A stretch of DNA of 64,000 nt from Qipengyuania sp. YIM B01966 (GCF_016461955.1 NZ_JADMNM010000002.1:310001-374000); one strand, 5' to 3'; numbered from the stretch's first letter, positions 23,138 through 32,505 are shown. The notes: generated by a model from the letters alone, not told the origin. Translations and numbers: made by a program.

Positions 23138-24544
23138 ATGGCTGACCAGACCTACGATTACGACGTCCTCATCATCGGCGCGGGGCCCGGCGGCTATGTC
23201 GCGGCGATCCGCGCGGCGCAACTGGGCCTCAAGACTGCCTGCGCCGAAGGTCGCGAGACGCTGGGCGGCACTTGTCTCAATGTCGGCTGTATCCCGTCAA
23301 AGGCGCTGCTTCACGGCAGCGAACTGTTCGAGGAAGCGCGTGACGGCACGCTGGCCAAATGGGGCGTCGGCGTCGGGGCGCCGCAGCTCGATCTCGCCGC
23401 GATGCAGGGACAGAAACTGGCCGCGGTGAAAGAGCTGACCGGCGGCATCGAATTCCTGTTCAAGAAGAACAAGGTCGATTGGCTGAAAGGTTATGCCACC
23501 TTCAAAGACGCCCACACCGTCGAGGTCGCCGGCAAGACCGTGACCGCGAAGGACATCGTCATCGCCACGGGTTCATCCGTCACGCCTTTGCCCGGCGTCG
23601 CGGTGGATAATGATGCCGGGATTATCGTCGATTCCACCGGCGCGCTAGCGCTGGAACAGGTGCCCGAACATCTGGTGGTGATCGGCGGCGGTGTCATCGG
23701 GCTTGAGCTCGGCAGCGTCTGGCGCCGGCTGGGGGCCAAGGTCACGGTGGTGGAGTTCCTCGACCAGCTCCTCCCCGGCATGGATGGCGACATCCGCAAG
23801 GAAGCGGCCAAGATCTTCAAGAAGCAGGGCATGGAGCTGCGGCTCGGCACCAAGGTCACCGGCGCTACGGTTGATGGCGGCAAGGTCACGCTGACGCTGG
23901 AGCCGGCGGCCGGCGGCGCGGCGGAAACGCTCGAGGCTAGCCATGTGTTGGTCTCGATCGGCCGCCGGCCCAATACAGAGGGGCTCGGGCTCGACGCGAT
24001 CGGGCTTGCCACCAACCAGCGCGGCCAGATCGAAACCGACCATGATTTCCGCACCAAGGTCGATGGCGTGTGGGCGATTGGCGACGTCATCCCCGGCCCT
24101 ATGCTGGCGCACAAGGCCGAGGATGAAGGCATTGCCGTGGCCGAAAACATCGCCGGCCAGACGGGCATCGTCAATCACGCGGTCATCCCGAGCGTCGTCT
24201 ATACCTGGCCCGAGATGGCGGGGGTCGGGCTCACCGAAGAAGCCGCCAAGGAGCGCGGCGCGGTGAAGGTGGGCAAGTTCCCGATGATAGCGAACAGCCG
24301 CGCCAAGACCAACCGCGAACCGGACGGCTTCGTCAAGGTCATCGCCGATGCAGAGACCGACCGCGTGCTTGGCGTGTGGTGCATCGCCAGTGTCGCCGGG
24401 ACGATGATCGCCCAGGCCGCGCAAGCGATGGAATTCGGCGCGACCAGTGAGGATATTGCCTATACCTGCCACGCCCATCCGACCCACGCAGAGGCGCTGA
24501 AAGAGGCGGCGATGGCGGTACAGGGCAAACCGATCCACATCTGA
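23138..24544 (+). CDS. lpdA: Dihydrolipoyl dehydrogenase (E3)
   Basis: FAD flavoprotein, 468 aa, that reoxidises dihydrolipoyl groups with NAD+. Seen: FAD motif IIGAGPGGYVAA, redox-active Cys46/Cys51 in GGTCLNVGCIPSK, the NAD motif GGGVIGLELGSVW, and the C-terminal HAHPTHAEA (445-453) that carries the catalytic His-Glu pair. The start ATG at 23138 gives MADQTYDYDVLIIG. Last gene of the oxoglutarate dehydrogenase run. Confidence 0.98.
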   Translation: MADQTYDYDVLIIGAGPGGYVAAIRAAQLGLKTACAEGRETLGGTCLNVGCIPSKALLHGSELFEEARDGTLAKWGVGVGAPQLDLAAMQGQKLAAVKELTGGIEFLFKKNKVDWLKGYATFKDAHTVEVAGKTVTAKDIVIATGSSVTPLPGVAVDNDAGIIVDSTGALALEQVPEHLVVIGGGVIGLELGSVWRRLGAKVTVVEFLDQLLPGMDGDIRKEAAKIFKKQGMELRLGTKVTGATVDGGKVTLTLEPAAGGAAETLEASHVLVSIGRRPNTEGLGLDAIGLATNQRGQIETDHDFRTKVDGVWAIGDVIPGPMLAHKAEDEGIAVAENIAGQTGIVNHAVIPSVVYTWPEMAGVGLTEEAAKERGAVKVGKFPMIANSRAKTNREPDGFVKVIADAETDRVLGVWCIASVAGTMIAQAAQAMEFGATSEDIAYTCHAHPTHAEALKEAAMAVQGKPIHI

Positions 24545-24619
24545 CGCGTGCGCGCGCTTGCCCTTGTGCGCCGGGCTGCCACGATGGCATGACGGGCTGG
24601 CAACAGGGGGCAACGCGCA

Positions 24620-25954
24620 ATGGACTATACGAAACTGACCAACGAGCCGGGCGCCATTGCGCTCGCCGGTATGATTGCCGCCGGCGAGTTGTCGCCACTG
24701 GAGGCGGTGGACGCCGCCATTGCCCGGATCGAGGCGCTTGACGGGCCGATCAACGCGGTCGTGGTACGGGATTTCGAGCGGGCCCGCGATCGAGCCCGCG
24801 CGCTGACCGATCAAGCGCCCAGCGAGCGGCAGCCTCTGTTCGGCGTGCCGATGACGGTCAAGGAGAGCTTCGATGTTGCCGGCTTGCCGAGTTGCTGGGG
24901 GCTCGAGAAATTTGCCGGCACCATCGCCCCGGAGGATGCGCGGGTTGTGCGGTTGCTAAAGGATGCCGGTGCGATCATCCTTGGCAAGACCAACATCCCG
25001 CCGGACCTGTCGGACTGGCAAAGCGACAACCCGGTCTATGGCCGCACTGGCAATCCGCACGATACCGGCCGCAGCCCCGGCGGATCGTCCGGTGGCAGCG
25101 CGGCAGCGGTGGCGTCGGGCATGGTGCCGTGCGAATATGGCACCGACATTGGCGGCTCGGTTCGCGTGCCCGCCCATTTCTGCGGCGTCTGGACTGTCAA
25201 GACCAGCTGGGGTCTCGTTTCGAAGGAGGGGCACGATCATCCGCTGATGGCGGGGCTTGGCGCGCATGACGGTGCGCTGTCGATTGCAGGGCCATTCGCG
25301 CGCAATGCCGAGGATCTCGAATTGCTACTGCGCCTGACGGCCGCGCTGCCGCTGCGCGAAGCGACGCGCCCGTTGCGCGACGCGCGCGTTCTGGCGCTGC
25401 TTGACCATCCGGTGAGCCCGATTGATGACGCGGTGCGCGCGCCGATCGAAGCCGCGCTCGAGGTGCTGGCGGCGGCCGGCGTGCAGATCGCACGCAGCAG
25501 CGAGCTGGTGCCCGACCTCAACCAGCAGCACCGCGACTATATGCGGATGCTCAATATCGGCATGAGCCGCGGCGGCCGCGCGCCCGACGGTACGCGCGCC
25601 ACCGCCACCGACTGGTTCGACCTGCTCGATGTCCAGGCGCGTAATGAAGCGGCCTGGGCGGCCTTGTTCGAACAATTCGATTACGTCCTCGCCCCCCCTG
25701 CCCCGATACTCGCCTTTGAGCACGACGCGACCGACATTCGCGACCGCAAGGTCACCATCAACGGCGAAGTGCGCAGCTTTGTCGAGGTGTTTGCCTGGGC
25801 GGGGCTGGTAACCTTCCCGAACCTTCCGGCGACCGTGCTGCCGATCGGGCATACAGCCCATCTGCCCTGCGGCCTGCAAGTGATCGGTCCGCGCTGGGGC
25901 GATCTGGGCACCATCGGCGCGGCGCGCGAGATCGATGTTATTCTTGGCGGCTGA
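24620..25954 (+). CDS. Amidase signature family enzyme
   Basis: 444-aa hydrolase of the amidase signature family, Ser-Ser-Lys mechanism. Catalytic Lys81 (MTVKES), the cis-Ser in GRSPGGSSGGSAAAVASG (152-169) and nucleophile Ser180 in GTDIGGSVRVP are all present. No signal peptide. GatA-like enzymes are longer and travel with gatB and gatC, so this is probably a free amidase of unknown substrate. Starts 75 nt after lpdA; the next gene begins 2 nt after its stop. Confidence 0.9.
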   Translation: MDYTKLTNEPGAIALAGMIAAGELSPLEAVDAAIARIEALDGPINAVVVRDFERARDRARALTDQAPSERQPLFGVPMTVKESFDVAGLPSCWGLEKFAGTIAPEDARVVRLLKDAGAIILGKTNIPPDLSDWQSDNPVYGRTGNPHDTGRSPGGSSGGSAAAVASGMVPCEYGTDIGGSVRVPAHFCGVWTVKTSWGLVSKEGHDHPLMAGLGAHDGALSIAGPFARNAEDLELLLRLTAALPLREATRPLRDARVLALLDHPVSPIDDAVRAPIEAALEVLAAAGVQIARSSELVPDLNQQHRDYMRMLNIGMSRGGRAPDGTRATATDWFDLLDVQARNEAAWAALFEQFDYVLAPPAPILAFEHDATDIRDRKVTINGEVRSFVEVFAWAGLVTFPNLPATVLPIGHTAHLPCGLQVIGPRWGDLGTIGAAREIDVILGG

Positions 25955-25956
25955 CG

Positions 25957-26589
25957 ATGGTGCTGGAGCCGCCGGATACGCTGCTGCATGCGCTCGCCTG
26001 GCTTGACCTTGGCGGGGTCGCGCTGTTCGCGCTGACCGGCGCTGTTGTCGCCGCTCGGGCCGGGCAAACCTTTGTTACGCTGGCCTTCCTCGCGCTCGCC
26101 ACGGGTGTCGGCGGCGGATCGGTTCGCGATGTGCTGATCGGCGCGCCGGTCTTCTGGATCCGCGACCCGTGGGTGGCGGCAGTCTGCCTGCTGGCCGCGC
26201 TGGTCGCCTGGTTCACGCCGACGAGATGGTGGGAGGGCAAGCTGGTCGATCTGGCGGATGGGCTCGGAATGACGGGCTTTGCCGTGTTCGGAACCAGCAA
26301 GGCGCTGTCCTATGGCGTCACGCCCGTGCCGGCGATCATCATGGGGGTGTTCACCGGCTGCGTCGGCGGGATCATCCGCGACGTACTGATCGGCCGGCCG
26401 TCGATCCTGCTGCGCCCCGAGATCTATGTGACCGCCGCCGCGCTCTCGGCCAGCCTGTGCGTGCTCGGCGAATTGGCAAGCCTGCCCACCGCTCTGGTGT
26501 GGACCATCGCCGTCGGCTGCGGCTTCGCGCTGCGGGCGGCTGCCATAATGCGAAATATCGGTCTGCCCGCATACCGCGATCGGGGTTGA
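25957..26589 (+). CDS. TRIC-type cation channel family protein (UPF0126/YicG)
   Basis: 210-aa inner-membrane protein with about seven hydrophobic segments. The two family repeats each contain a conserved glycine/arginine motif: GVGGGSVRDVLIG and CVGGIIRDVLIG. Bacterial TRIC homologues form homotrimeric monovalent-cation channels. It starts two bases after the amidase stop, so the two are probably one transcript, and it converges on the next gene. Confidence 0.88.
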   Translation: MVLEPPDTLLHALAWLDLGGVALFALTGAVVAARAGQTFVTLAFLALATGVGGGSVRDVLIGAPVFWIRDPWVAAVCLLAALVAWFTPTRWWEGKLVDLADGLGMTGFAVFGTSKALSYGVTPVPAIIMGVFTGCVGGIIRDVLIGRPSILLRPEIYVTAAALSASLCVLGELASLPTALVWTIAVGCGFALRAAAIMRNIGLPAYRDRG

Positions 26590-26599
26590 GCGAGCGCGA

Positions 26600-27346
26600 T
26601 CAGCTTTCGCCGGGGAGCGGACCACCGGGATAGGCCGGCTGCGGCCCGTCGGTCACCGGCGCACTACTGCCACCCAGCGCAGCATCGTCCGCCTGCCGCC
26701 GCGCAGTGGCATAGCGCGCATCGTCCCACTGATTATCGACTGCGCTGCCCTGCCAGCCTAGCTGCACCGCGCCGTAATCGACGTCCTCAATGCGCCCGTC
26801 ATTGCCGATCCGGCAGGTGAAGCCGCGTCCGTCGAAAATGGTGCCGTCGATCCGCCAACCTTGGGCGGTGCGCTGAGCGCCGGTCACCTCGGCAACGCGA
26901 ACATTGCGCTGGATTGCATCGACACACATATCGGCCGCCCGGTCCATTCCGCGGCTTTCGCCCAACCGGCTGTCAGGCCGCGCATCGCGATAGCGATAGA
27001 CCGGCTCCTGATAGCGCCGGTCGTGGTAGCGATAATCGCGCTCGCGGTAGCTTTCATCATGGCGGGCATTGCGCGTCGCGGCATTGGCGATCGCGGCAAT
27101 TCCGCCGATGATGAGGACGCCGGCCAGTACGTCGCCGGCATTGACGCGGTTGCGCCGGTAGCCACCCCAATAGCCGCCGCCCCAGCCCCAACCGCCCCAC
27201 TGGTTCACAGCGACTGCATCATCACTCCACGCCGCCTGGGCCGGGGCTTGCGGCGCATCGCTCAGCGGTGAGGCGGCAACCGGCGTCGCAACCAGTGACG
27301 CGGCAACGGCAAAGGCGGTCGAGCCAGCAAAATATACGCGGCGCAT
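26600..27346 (-). CDS. Exported Tyr/Arg-rich protein, paralogue A
   Basis: 248 aa. Signal peptide ending PVAAS, then a Gly/Trp-rich stretch (GGWGWGGGYWGGY), a hydrophobic segment with NAGDVLAGVLIIGGIAAIANA, a Tyr/Arg/Asp-rich linker, and a C-terminal domain with two Cys (ADMCVDAIQ and RGFTCRIGNDGRI). The same layout occurs in the neighbouring gene at 27438, so the two are paralogues. ATG at 27346 follows GAGGAGCC. Family function is unknown to me; similar proteins are common in sphingomonads. Confidence 0.7.
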   Translation of the reverse strand: MRRVYFAGSTAFAVAASLVATPVAASPLSDAPQAPAQAAWSDDAVAVNQWGGWGWGGGYWGGYRRNRVNAGDVLAGVLIIGGIAAIANAATRNARHDESYRERDYRYHDRRYQEPVYRYRDARPDSRLGESRGMDRAADMCVDAIQRNVRVAEVTGAQRTAQGWRIDGTIFDGRGFTCRIGNDGRIEDVDYGAVQLGWQGSAVDNQWDDARYATARRQADDAALGGSSAPVTDGPQPAYPGGPLPGES

Positions 27347-27384
27347 CAGCGGCTCCTCGGACGAAAGCTTATCTATACGAAATT

Positions 27385-27418
27385 GGGCGGCTCAGGCTTG
27401 CGATAGCCTGAACCGCCC
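27385..27418 (-). terminator. Terminator hairpin after paralogue B
   Basis: A 14-bp stem with one mismatch (GGGCGGCTCAGGCT paired with AGCCTGAACCGCCC) and a six-base loop lies 20 nt after the stop of the gene at 27438. On the minus strand it is followed by AATTTCG, a short weak T-run. Confidence 0.65.
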
Positions 27419-27437
27419 CAGATTCATGCAGGTTCGC

Positions 27438-28010
27438 TCAGCGGAGCCCGCGCAGCCCGCTATAGTCGAGATTGACGATCCGGCCGTAGCGCACGTCGCA
27501 GGTGAAGCGCCCGGAATCGCCGCGACTGCGATAGGAATCGCGATCGCGCCAATCACCACCCCAACCGTTGTATCGCCCATCGCGGCCGACCGCGATTTCG
27601 CCGCGCACGCGGTAGCCATCGCGCCGCTGATCGACATCGGTGATACCAGTCACATCCGCGCGGCCATAGGTGTAGCGCGCCGCATCCTGTTCGGCTGCCA
27701 GCACGCACCGTTCGACGGCCTGGCGCGAACTGCCGCGCTGATAGCCATCGCGCCAGTTATACCGGTCTGTATAGCGATCATTATACCGATCGTCATAGCG
27801 GTAGTCGTAGCCGCGATTGCCGCGCAGCGCGCCGGTCGCTGCAGCAATACCGCCGAGGATTACGGCACCGGCGATAATCTCGCCCGCATTGATCCGATTG
27901 TCATCCCGGTAATCGCGGTACCGGTCCTGCGCCATAGCCGGCGCCGCAGAGGCCAGCGCCATCGCGCCGACGGCTGCGGAACCGATGATCGATTTGCCAA
28001 AGGTCTTCAT
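27438..28010 (-). CDS. Exported Tyr/Arg-rich protein, paralogue B
   Basis: 190 aa. Signal peptide ending PAMAQ, the hydrophobic segment NAGEIIAGAVILGGIAAATGA, a linker of repeated DDRY/NDRY/TDRY units, and a C-terminal domain with two Cys (VERCVLAAE and GRFTCDVRYGRI). Cys spacing and the VTG/FTC landmarks match paralogue A. The tyrosine-rich linker is low-complexity and probably disordered. Role unknown; probably envelope-associated. Confidence 0.72.
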   Translation of the reverse strand: MKTFGKSIIGSAAVGAMALASAAPAMAQDRYRDYRDDNRINAGEIIAGAVILGGIAAATGALRGNRGYDYRYDDRYNDRYTDRYNWRDGYQRGSSRQAVERCVLAAEQDAARYTYGRADVTGITDVDQRRDGYRVRGEIAVGRDGRYNGWGGDWRDRDSYRSRGDSGRFTCDVRYGRIVNLDYSGLRGLR

Positions 28011-28136
28011 GGTGCTGTCCTTCCACTGCGCGGCGCCGTGATGCGCTGCATGTGGATGGTGTACCAGTGTGCGCGTTGTGTGATGCTGAATTGCCCCGTC
28101 AGCCGCCGTTCAGCCATTCCCCACGAGGAATGAACA

Positions 28137-28164
28137 AAGGGGAGAGCCTCGCGGCCCTCCCCTT
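28137..28164 (-). terminator. Terminator after rplQ
   Basis: AAGGGGAG pairs with CTCCCCTT, extended by an inner GCC/GGC around a four-base loop. On the minus strand a TGTTC follows. It lies 28 nt after the rplQ stop and closes the ribosomal cluster. Confidence 0.75.
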
Positions 28165-28191
28165 GCGATCATCGGTGCGCGTTTCGCCCAA

Positions 28192-28617
28192 TCAGGCGTC
28201 TGCGTATTCCTCTTCGTCGGCGGTCGTCACCGGGCCGCTATCTTGGCCCTTGGCGGCCAGATCGCGGTCAACGAATTCGATCACCGCAAGCGGAGCGGCG
28301 TCGGATTCGCGGATGCCCGCCTTGATGATGCGGACATAACCGCCTTCGCGATCAGCGTAGCGCTCAGCGAGGACATCAAACAGCTTCTTGAGCTGGGTGT
28401 CGTCCATCAATCGGCTGGCAGCCAGGCGGCGGTTCGAAAGGCCGCCACGCTTCGCCAGCGTGACGAGCTTCTCAACGTAGGGCCGCAGCTCCTTTGCCTT
28501 AGGGGCGGTGGTGATAATCTGTTCGTGCTTGATGAGCGCAGCCGCCATATTACGGAACATCGCGTTCCGATGGCCGGTCTTCCGGCCGAGCTTGCGCTGC
28601 TTCATTCCATGACGCAT
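28192..28617 (-). CDS. rplQ: 50S ribosomal protein L17
   Basis: 141 aa. Begins with the invariant [20 protein letters not shown] and contains [20 protein letters not shown]17 lines the exit-tunnel side of the large subunit. In most bacteria it directly follows rpoA. Here an unrelated exported-protein gene and a terminator lie between them, so it probably has its own promoter. The C-terminal 20 residues are acidic and extend beyond the E. coli length of 127. Confidence 0.98.
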   Translation of the reverse strand: MRHGMKQRKLGRKTGHRNAMFRNMAAALIKHEQIITTAPKAKELRPYVEKLVTLAKRGGLSNRRLAASRLMDDTQLKKLFDVLAERYADREGGYVRIIKAGIRESDAAPLAVIEFVDRDLAAKGQDSGPVTTADEEEYADA

Positions 28618-28688
28618 GGGTATCTCCGTTCGTTGAGGGCCCGTGCCAGGTAGCCCAAACCACGCGGGGCCCTTCCCCGCGAAGCGCC

Positions 28689-28717
28689 GCCCAAGCGGAA
28701 CCTCGCGGGAAAGTCAA
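28689..28717 (-). promoter_or_regulatory. Candidate promoter of rplQ
   Basis: In the 128-nt gap upstream of rplQ the minus strand shows TTGACT, a 17-nt spacer and TTGGGC. The -35 is good and the -10 poor. Some promoter is needed here because rplQ is cut off from rpoA. Confidence 0.3.
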
Positions 28718-28745
28718 CCCTGACGCCGGAGATTCAGCTTTCCGA

Positions 28746-29633
28746 TCAGCGGCGCACGCGCGCCCGGTTTTCGAGATCGGAGATCCGGCTTTCGAGATAA
28801 GCGCGCTCCTCCGCTGTGGGGGTCAGCCGCGCGTAGGCTGCTTCCAGCCGCACGATGTCGCCATGTTCGACGAGCAATTGCTGACGCGCGGCGAGGCTCA
28901 GCCCGCTGCTCGGCAGCGCCTGCGCTATTGCGTCGAGGCGGGCGCGGTTGGTCATCACGGGCGTCGTATAGGCGATATCTCCCACCCGCTGGTCCAGCGC
29001 GTCGAGACGGGTATCGAGATCGTCACGCTCGCGATCAGTCAACGTGCCATCGCGCATATAATCCGCTTCGAGCGTGATCAGGCGGGCATAATCAGACTTA
29101 AGCCGGGTGCCGACGGTGCGGGTCAAGCGCCGCGCCGCGACCTGCGCATCAACGCGCCGATTAAACTCGGCCTGTCCGTCACGCACGTCCCAGCGGCTGA
29201 AAAGGTCGGTATTTCCATACTGGCTGTCACCATACCGGCCATCGGCGAGAACCTGCAGCAGTTCGTTATATCGCGCGGTCAGTTCGCTGCGCTCGGCGGA
29301 CGAATATGACCGATCAGCCCCGTAGCGTGCTTCGAGCTCGACAAGCTGGTAATAGTCGCTCTTTAACCGTGCACCCGTCGCCTGCGCCATCCGCCCGTTC
29401 CGCACATCCGCATCAACGCGGCTTTCGAATTCGGCCCGCTGGTTAGCGAGCGGGGTCCGACCGGCCCGCCATTGGCCCTCGAGCGAGGAATCTGCGCTGT
29501 TCCCGACACCGAGCAGATTGCCGAGGATCTGCGTAATCCGGTCACGCGTAGATGGCTGTGTGGTCGTCTGAGCCTGGGCGGGAACCGCAATGGCCGCCAT
29601 CGACACGGCGGCGAGAAGGGTTTTGAGACGCAT
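28746..29633 (-). CDS. Exported protein with three internal helical repeats
   Basis: 295 aa. Signal peptide ending VPAQAQ. The mature part contains two clear copies and one degenerate copy of a helical unit of about 70-80 residues. Copies 1 and 2 share the pattern EF..RVDA.V...R.T...G.RLKSDY..L..LE..Y, followed by an acidic stretch and L..R...L. Copy 3 starts about residue 227 (RARLDAIAQALPSSGLSLAA) and retains VRLEAAYARL ... YLESRI. A coiled-coil or helical-bundle fold is likely, located in the periplasm. I know no family for it. It lies between rpoA and rplQ, preceded by AGGTGATCT before the ATG. Confidence 0.78.
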   Translation of the reverse strand: MRLKTLLAAVSMAAIAVPAQAQTTTQPSTRDRITQILGNLLGVGNSADSSLEGQWRAGRTPLANQRAEFESRVDADVRNGRMAQATGARLKSDYYQLVELEARYGADRSYSSAERSELTARYNELLQVLADGRYGDSQYGNTDLFSRWDVRDGQAEFNRRVDAQVAARRLTRTVGTRLKSDYARLITLEADYMRDGTLTDRERDDLDTRLDALDQRVGDIAYTTPVMTNRARLDAIAQALPSSGLSLAARQQLLVEHGDIVRLEAAYARLTPTAEERAYLESRISDLENRARVRR

Positions 29634-29707
29634 AGATCACCTGAAATTATTGGACATCTGGCATCATGAACGCCTCGCACCGGATAGGTTTCCCCGGGGC
29701 CAAAAGG

Positions 29708-29735
29708 AAAGGCCGCCCCTTGCGGAGCGGCCTTT
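29708..29735 (-). terminator. Strong terminator after rpoA
   Basis: AAAGGCCGC(T)CC pairs with GGGGCGGCCTTT around GCAA, a 12-bp stem, followed on the minus strand by CCTTTTGG. It is also T-flanked on the plus strand, so it may work both ways. It sits 26 nt after the rpoA stop. Confidence 0.85.
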
Positions 29736-29761
29736 TGATAGTTTGCGAGGATCGAGCCAGA

Positions 29762-30817
29762 TCAGCCGAGCAGTTCCTGCTCCAGCTTCTTGGCCATCTC
29801 CTCGATGTTTTCAGGCGGCCAGCCCGGAATATCCATACCGAGCCGTAGCCCCATCGACGACAGCACTTCCTTGATCTCGTTGAGCGACTTGCGGCCGAAA
29901 TTCGGCGTCCGCAGCATCTCGGCTTCGGTTTTCTGAACAAGGTCGCCGATATAGATGATGTTGTCGTTCTTGAGGCAGTTCGCCGAACGGACCGACAATT
30001 CCAGCTCGTCGACCTTTTTGAGGAGGTACCGGTTCAGCTGGTTGGCGTCCGATTCCTCGATCGGCGCGGCATGGCCGATCATCGGCGAGCCAGCCTGCGG
30101 CATACCATCGTCGAAATGGACGAACAGGCTGAGCTGGTCCTGCAGGATACGCGCGGCATAGGCCACAGCATCTTCAGGGGTCACGGTACCATCGGTTTCG
30201 ACCGTCAGGTTGAGCTTGTCGAAATCGAGTTCCTGCCCGACGCGGGCATTATCAACCTTGTAGCTCACCTGGCGAACAGGCGAATAGAGCGAGTCGACCG
30301 GGATCAGCCCGATCGGCGCATCGACCGGACGGTTGCCCGTCGCCGGCACATAGCCCTTCCCGGTGTCGGCGGTCAGCTCCATGTTGAGCGTCGCGCCTTC
30401 GTCGAGATGACAGATGACCAGGTCCTTGTTCATCACTTCGATGTCGCCGGTGACGGCAATATCGCCGGCCTTGACCTCGCCCGGCCCGGTGGCGGAAAGT
30501 TGCAGCCGCTTGGGGCCTTCACCTTCCATCTTGAGCGCGATCTGCTTCACGTTGAGCACGATGTCGGTCACGTCCTCGCGCACTCCGGCAAGCGAGGAGA
30601 ATTCGTGCAGCACGTTCTCGATCTTGATCGAGGTGATCGCCGCGCCCTGCAGGCTGGAAAGGAGCACGCGGCGCAGCGAGTTGCCGATGGTCAGGCCAAA
30701 GCCGCGTTCGAGCGGTTCAGCAACGAAGGTGGCCTTGCGGCCCTTGTCGCCGCCATCCTTGATTTCAAGGCTGTTGGGTTTCTTGAGTTCCTGCCAGTTC
30801 TTGGTGTTGACGGACAT
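29762..30817 (-). CDS. rpoA: RNA polymerase alpha subunit
   Basis: 351 aa. The N-terminal assembly domain ([20 protein letters not shown]) and the C-terminal DNA- and activator-binding domain ([18 protein letters not shown], then [16 protein letters not shown]) are intact, with the DNA-contacting Arg in RSANCL conserved. 102 nt after rpsK; followed by a strong terminator instead of rplQ. Confidence 0.99.
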   Translation of the reverse strand: MSVNTKNWQELKKPNSLEIKDGGDKGRKATFVAEPLERGFGLTIGNSLRRVLLSSLQGAAITSIKIENVLHEFSSLAGVREDVTDIVLNVKQIALKMEGEGPKRLQLSATGPGEVKAGDIAVTGDIEVMNKDLVICHLDEGATLNMELTADTGKGYVPATGNRPVDAPIGLIPVDSLYSPVRQVSYKVDNARVGQELDFDKLNLTVETDGTVTPEDAVAYAARILQDQLSLFVHFDDGMPQAGSPMIGHAAPIEESDANQLNRYLLKKVDELELSVRSANCLKNDNIIYIGDLVQKTEAEMLRTPNFGRKSLNEIKEVLSSMGLRLGMDIPGWPPENIEEMAKKLEQELLG

Positions 30818-30919
30818 GGATATCCCCTGAGGTTCAAATGCGGGCGGACCGGGGCGCAGGCGGTGCGCGTCCGGTCCGTAAAGGGCGGCGGACCGAGCGG
30901 CCCGCCGGGCAGGTACGGA

Positions 30920-31309
30920 TCAGACGCGGCGGCGCTTGGACGGCCTTACGCCATTGTGCGGGATCGGCGTCACATCGCGGATCGAGGTGATGGTGAAGCC
31001 CACCGCCTGGAGCGCCCGCAGCGCGCTTTCACGGCCCGAGCCGGGGCCCTTCACTTCGACTTCCAGCGTGCGCACGCCATGTTCGGCGGCCTTCTTGCCG
31101 GCATCGTCAGCGGCGACCTGGGCGGCATAGGGCGTCGACTTGCGGCTGCCCTTGAAGCCCATCATGCCGGCCGACGACCACGAAATGGCGTTGCCCTGGG
31201 CGTCGGTGATGGTGATCATCGTGTTGTTGAAGCTGGCGTTGACGTGCGCCACGCCGCTGGTGATGTTTTTGCGCTCGCGGCGCCGAATGCGCTGGGGTTC
31301 GCGTGCCAT
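30920..31309 (-). CDS. rpsK: 30S ribosomal protein S11
   Basis: 129 aa platform protein. [21 protein letters not shown] and the C-terminal [18 protein letters not shown] are characteristic. Follows rpsM by 66 nt in the alpha-operon order S13-S11-alpha. Confidence 0.99.
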   Translation of the reverse strand: MAREPQRIRRRERKNITSGVAHVNASFNNTMITITDAQGNAISWSSAGMMGFKGSRKSTPYAAQVAADDAGKKAAEHGVRTLEVEVKGPGSGRESALRALQAVGFTITSIRDVTPIPHNGVRPSKRRRV

Positions 31310-31375
31310 GATGTTCGTATCCTGTCCTGATGGGATCGGTAAGCTGGCGGCCGCGCCACGGCGGCCCGGCGCAGC

Positions 31376-31744
31376 TTACTTCTTCTTGCCGGCGATCGGC
31401 TTGGCCTTGCCCTTGCGGGTGCGGGCGTTGGTGTGCGTGCGCTGGCCGCGAACGGGCAGGCCCGAACGATGGCGCAGGCCGCGATACGACCGCAAGTCCA
31501 TCAGCCGCTTGATGTTCATCGCCGTGTCGCGCCGCAGATCGCCCTCGACCGTGTGGTCGGCGTCGATCGTTTCGCGGATCTGGAGCACTTCGGCATCCGA
31601 CAGATCCTGCACCCGGCGAGCGTGATCGATACCCAGCTTGTTGGCGATTTCGACGGCGGTCGTGCGACCGATCCCGTGGATATAGGTCAGCGCGATAATC
31701 ACGCGCTTGTTGGTGGGGAGGTTCACCCCGGCAATACGAGCCAC
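31376..31744 (-). CDS. rpsM: 30S ribosomal protein S13
   Basis: 122 aa head protein contacting L5 and t[18 protein letters not shown] at the N-terminus and the basic tail [16 protein letters not shown] are typical. The start is GTG at 31744 with GGAG seven bases before it. A 160-nt spacer separates it from the frameshifted SRPBCC gene. No clear promoter hexamers are seen there. Confidence 0.99.
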   Translation of the reverse strand: MARIAGVNLPTNKRVIIALTYIHGIGRTTAVEIANKLGIDHARRVQDLSDAEVLQIRETIDADHTVEGDLRRDTAMNIKRLMDLRSYRGLRHRSGLPVRGQRTHTNARTRKGKAKPIAGKKK

Positions 31745-31904
31745 TTAATTCTCCATGCTCCACAGAAAGCGGCACAGGCCCATCATGAACCGGGGCGGCT
31801 TTCTATCTCAACGCTTCATCCGGCATGAACGGCAAAGGACCGGACGGCGCACGCCTGAGGCTGGCACCTTCCGGACCGACCGTTTTGTCGAATGAGGCGC
31901 GCGC

Positions 31905-32505
31905 TTAATGCGATTCCACTGCAGAGTCAACCGGTACGCCGGCACCGCTTGGATTGGGGCCGGAGAGGGCTTTGCTCAGCCCTGCCACCTGCTGTGCGAG
32001 CACCGCATCAATGGGTTCCGCCAGTACACCTAATCCACCCGCGCCGGCACGATAGCCGCTCACCGTATAGGTCCAGACCATCTCAGTGCGGCCGTTCGCC
32101 CGCGGCTCCAGCGCGATTGACAGGGTCCCCGCGAGGCCCTCCTGCTGCAACGGCCCCAGCGCACCGGACAGCAGCAGCAAGCGGCCCGGATGGACGTGGA
32201 TCACGCGCAGATGCTCGACGCTGCCGGCAGGCGCCCGCGCTGTCGCCGGCAGCGTTTCGCAGAAGCACCCGCCCGCGCGGATCGAGTGAAAGATTCTCCG
32301 AATGGCCCGACCATGTGTAGCCATCGGCCCACCACAGGCGCGGTTCCACCAACGTTGCCCACACGACCGGCGGAGTGGCAGGCAACTCGGCGCGGTGGCT
32401 GGTGACAAGGGCGTTTTCGCTCGCGGTCAGCACTTCGGCGGCGGCAGAAACGGGCGTGGCGGCGACGAGCGGCCCGATCAGCCCGGCGAGCGCCGGCCTA
32501 CCCAA
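31905..32505 (-). pseudogene. SRPBCC-domain exported protein, frameshifted
   Basis: Two overlapping minus-strand frames together make one protein of about 200 aa. The first (32505 down) has a signal peptide and a START/AHSA1-like motif with VVWATLVEPRLWWADGYTWS and NLSLDPR. The second (to 31905) continues with AGGCFCETLP, SVEHLRVIHVHPGRLL and a C-terminal amphipathic helix. The switch lies at about 32268-32280 in the GC run CCCGCCCGCGCGG; removing one base would restore LDP-AGGCFCE. The start is a TTG overlapping the adk stop. Either a real pseudogene or a sequencing error in the GC run. Function of the family here unknown. Confidence 0.75.
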
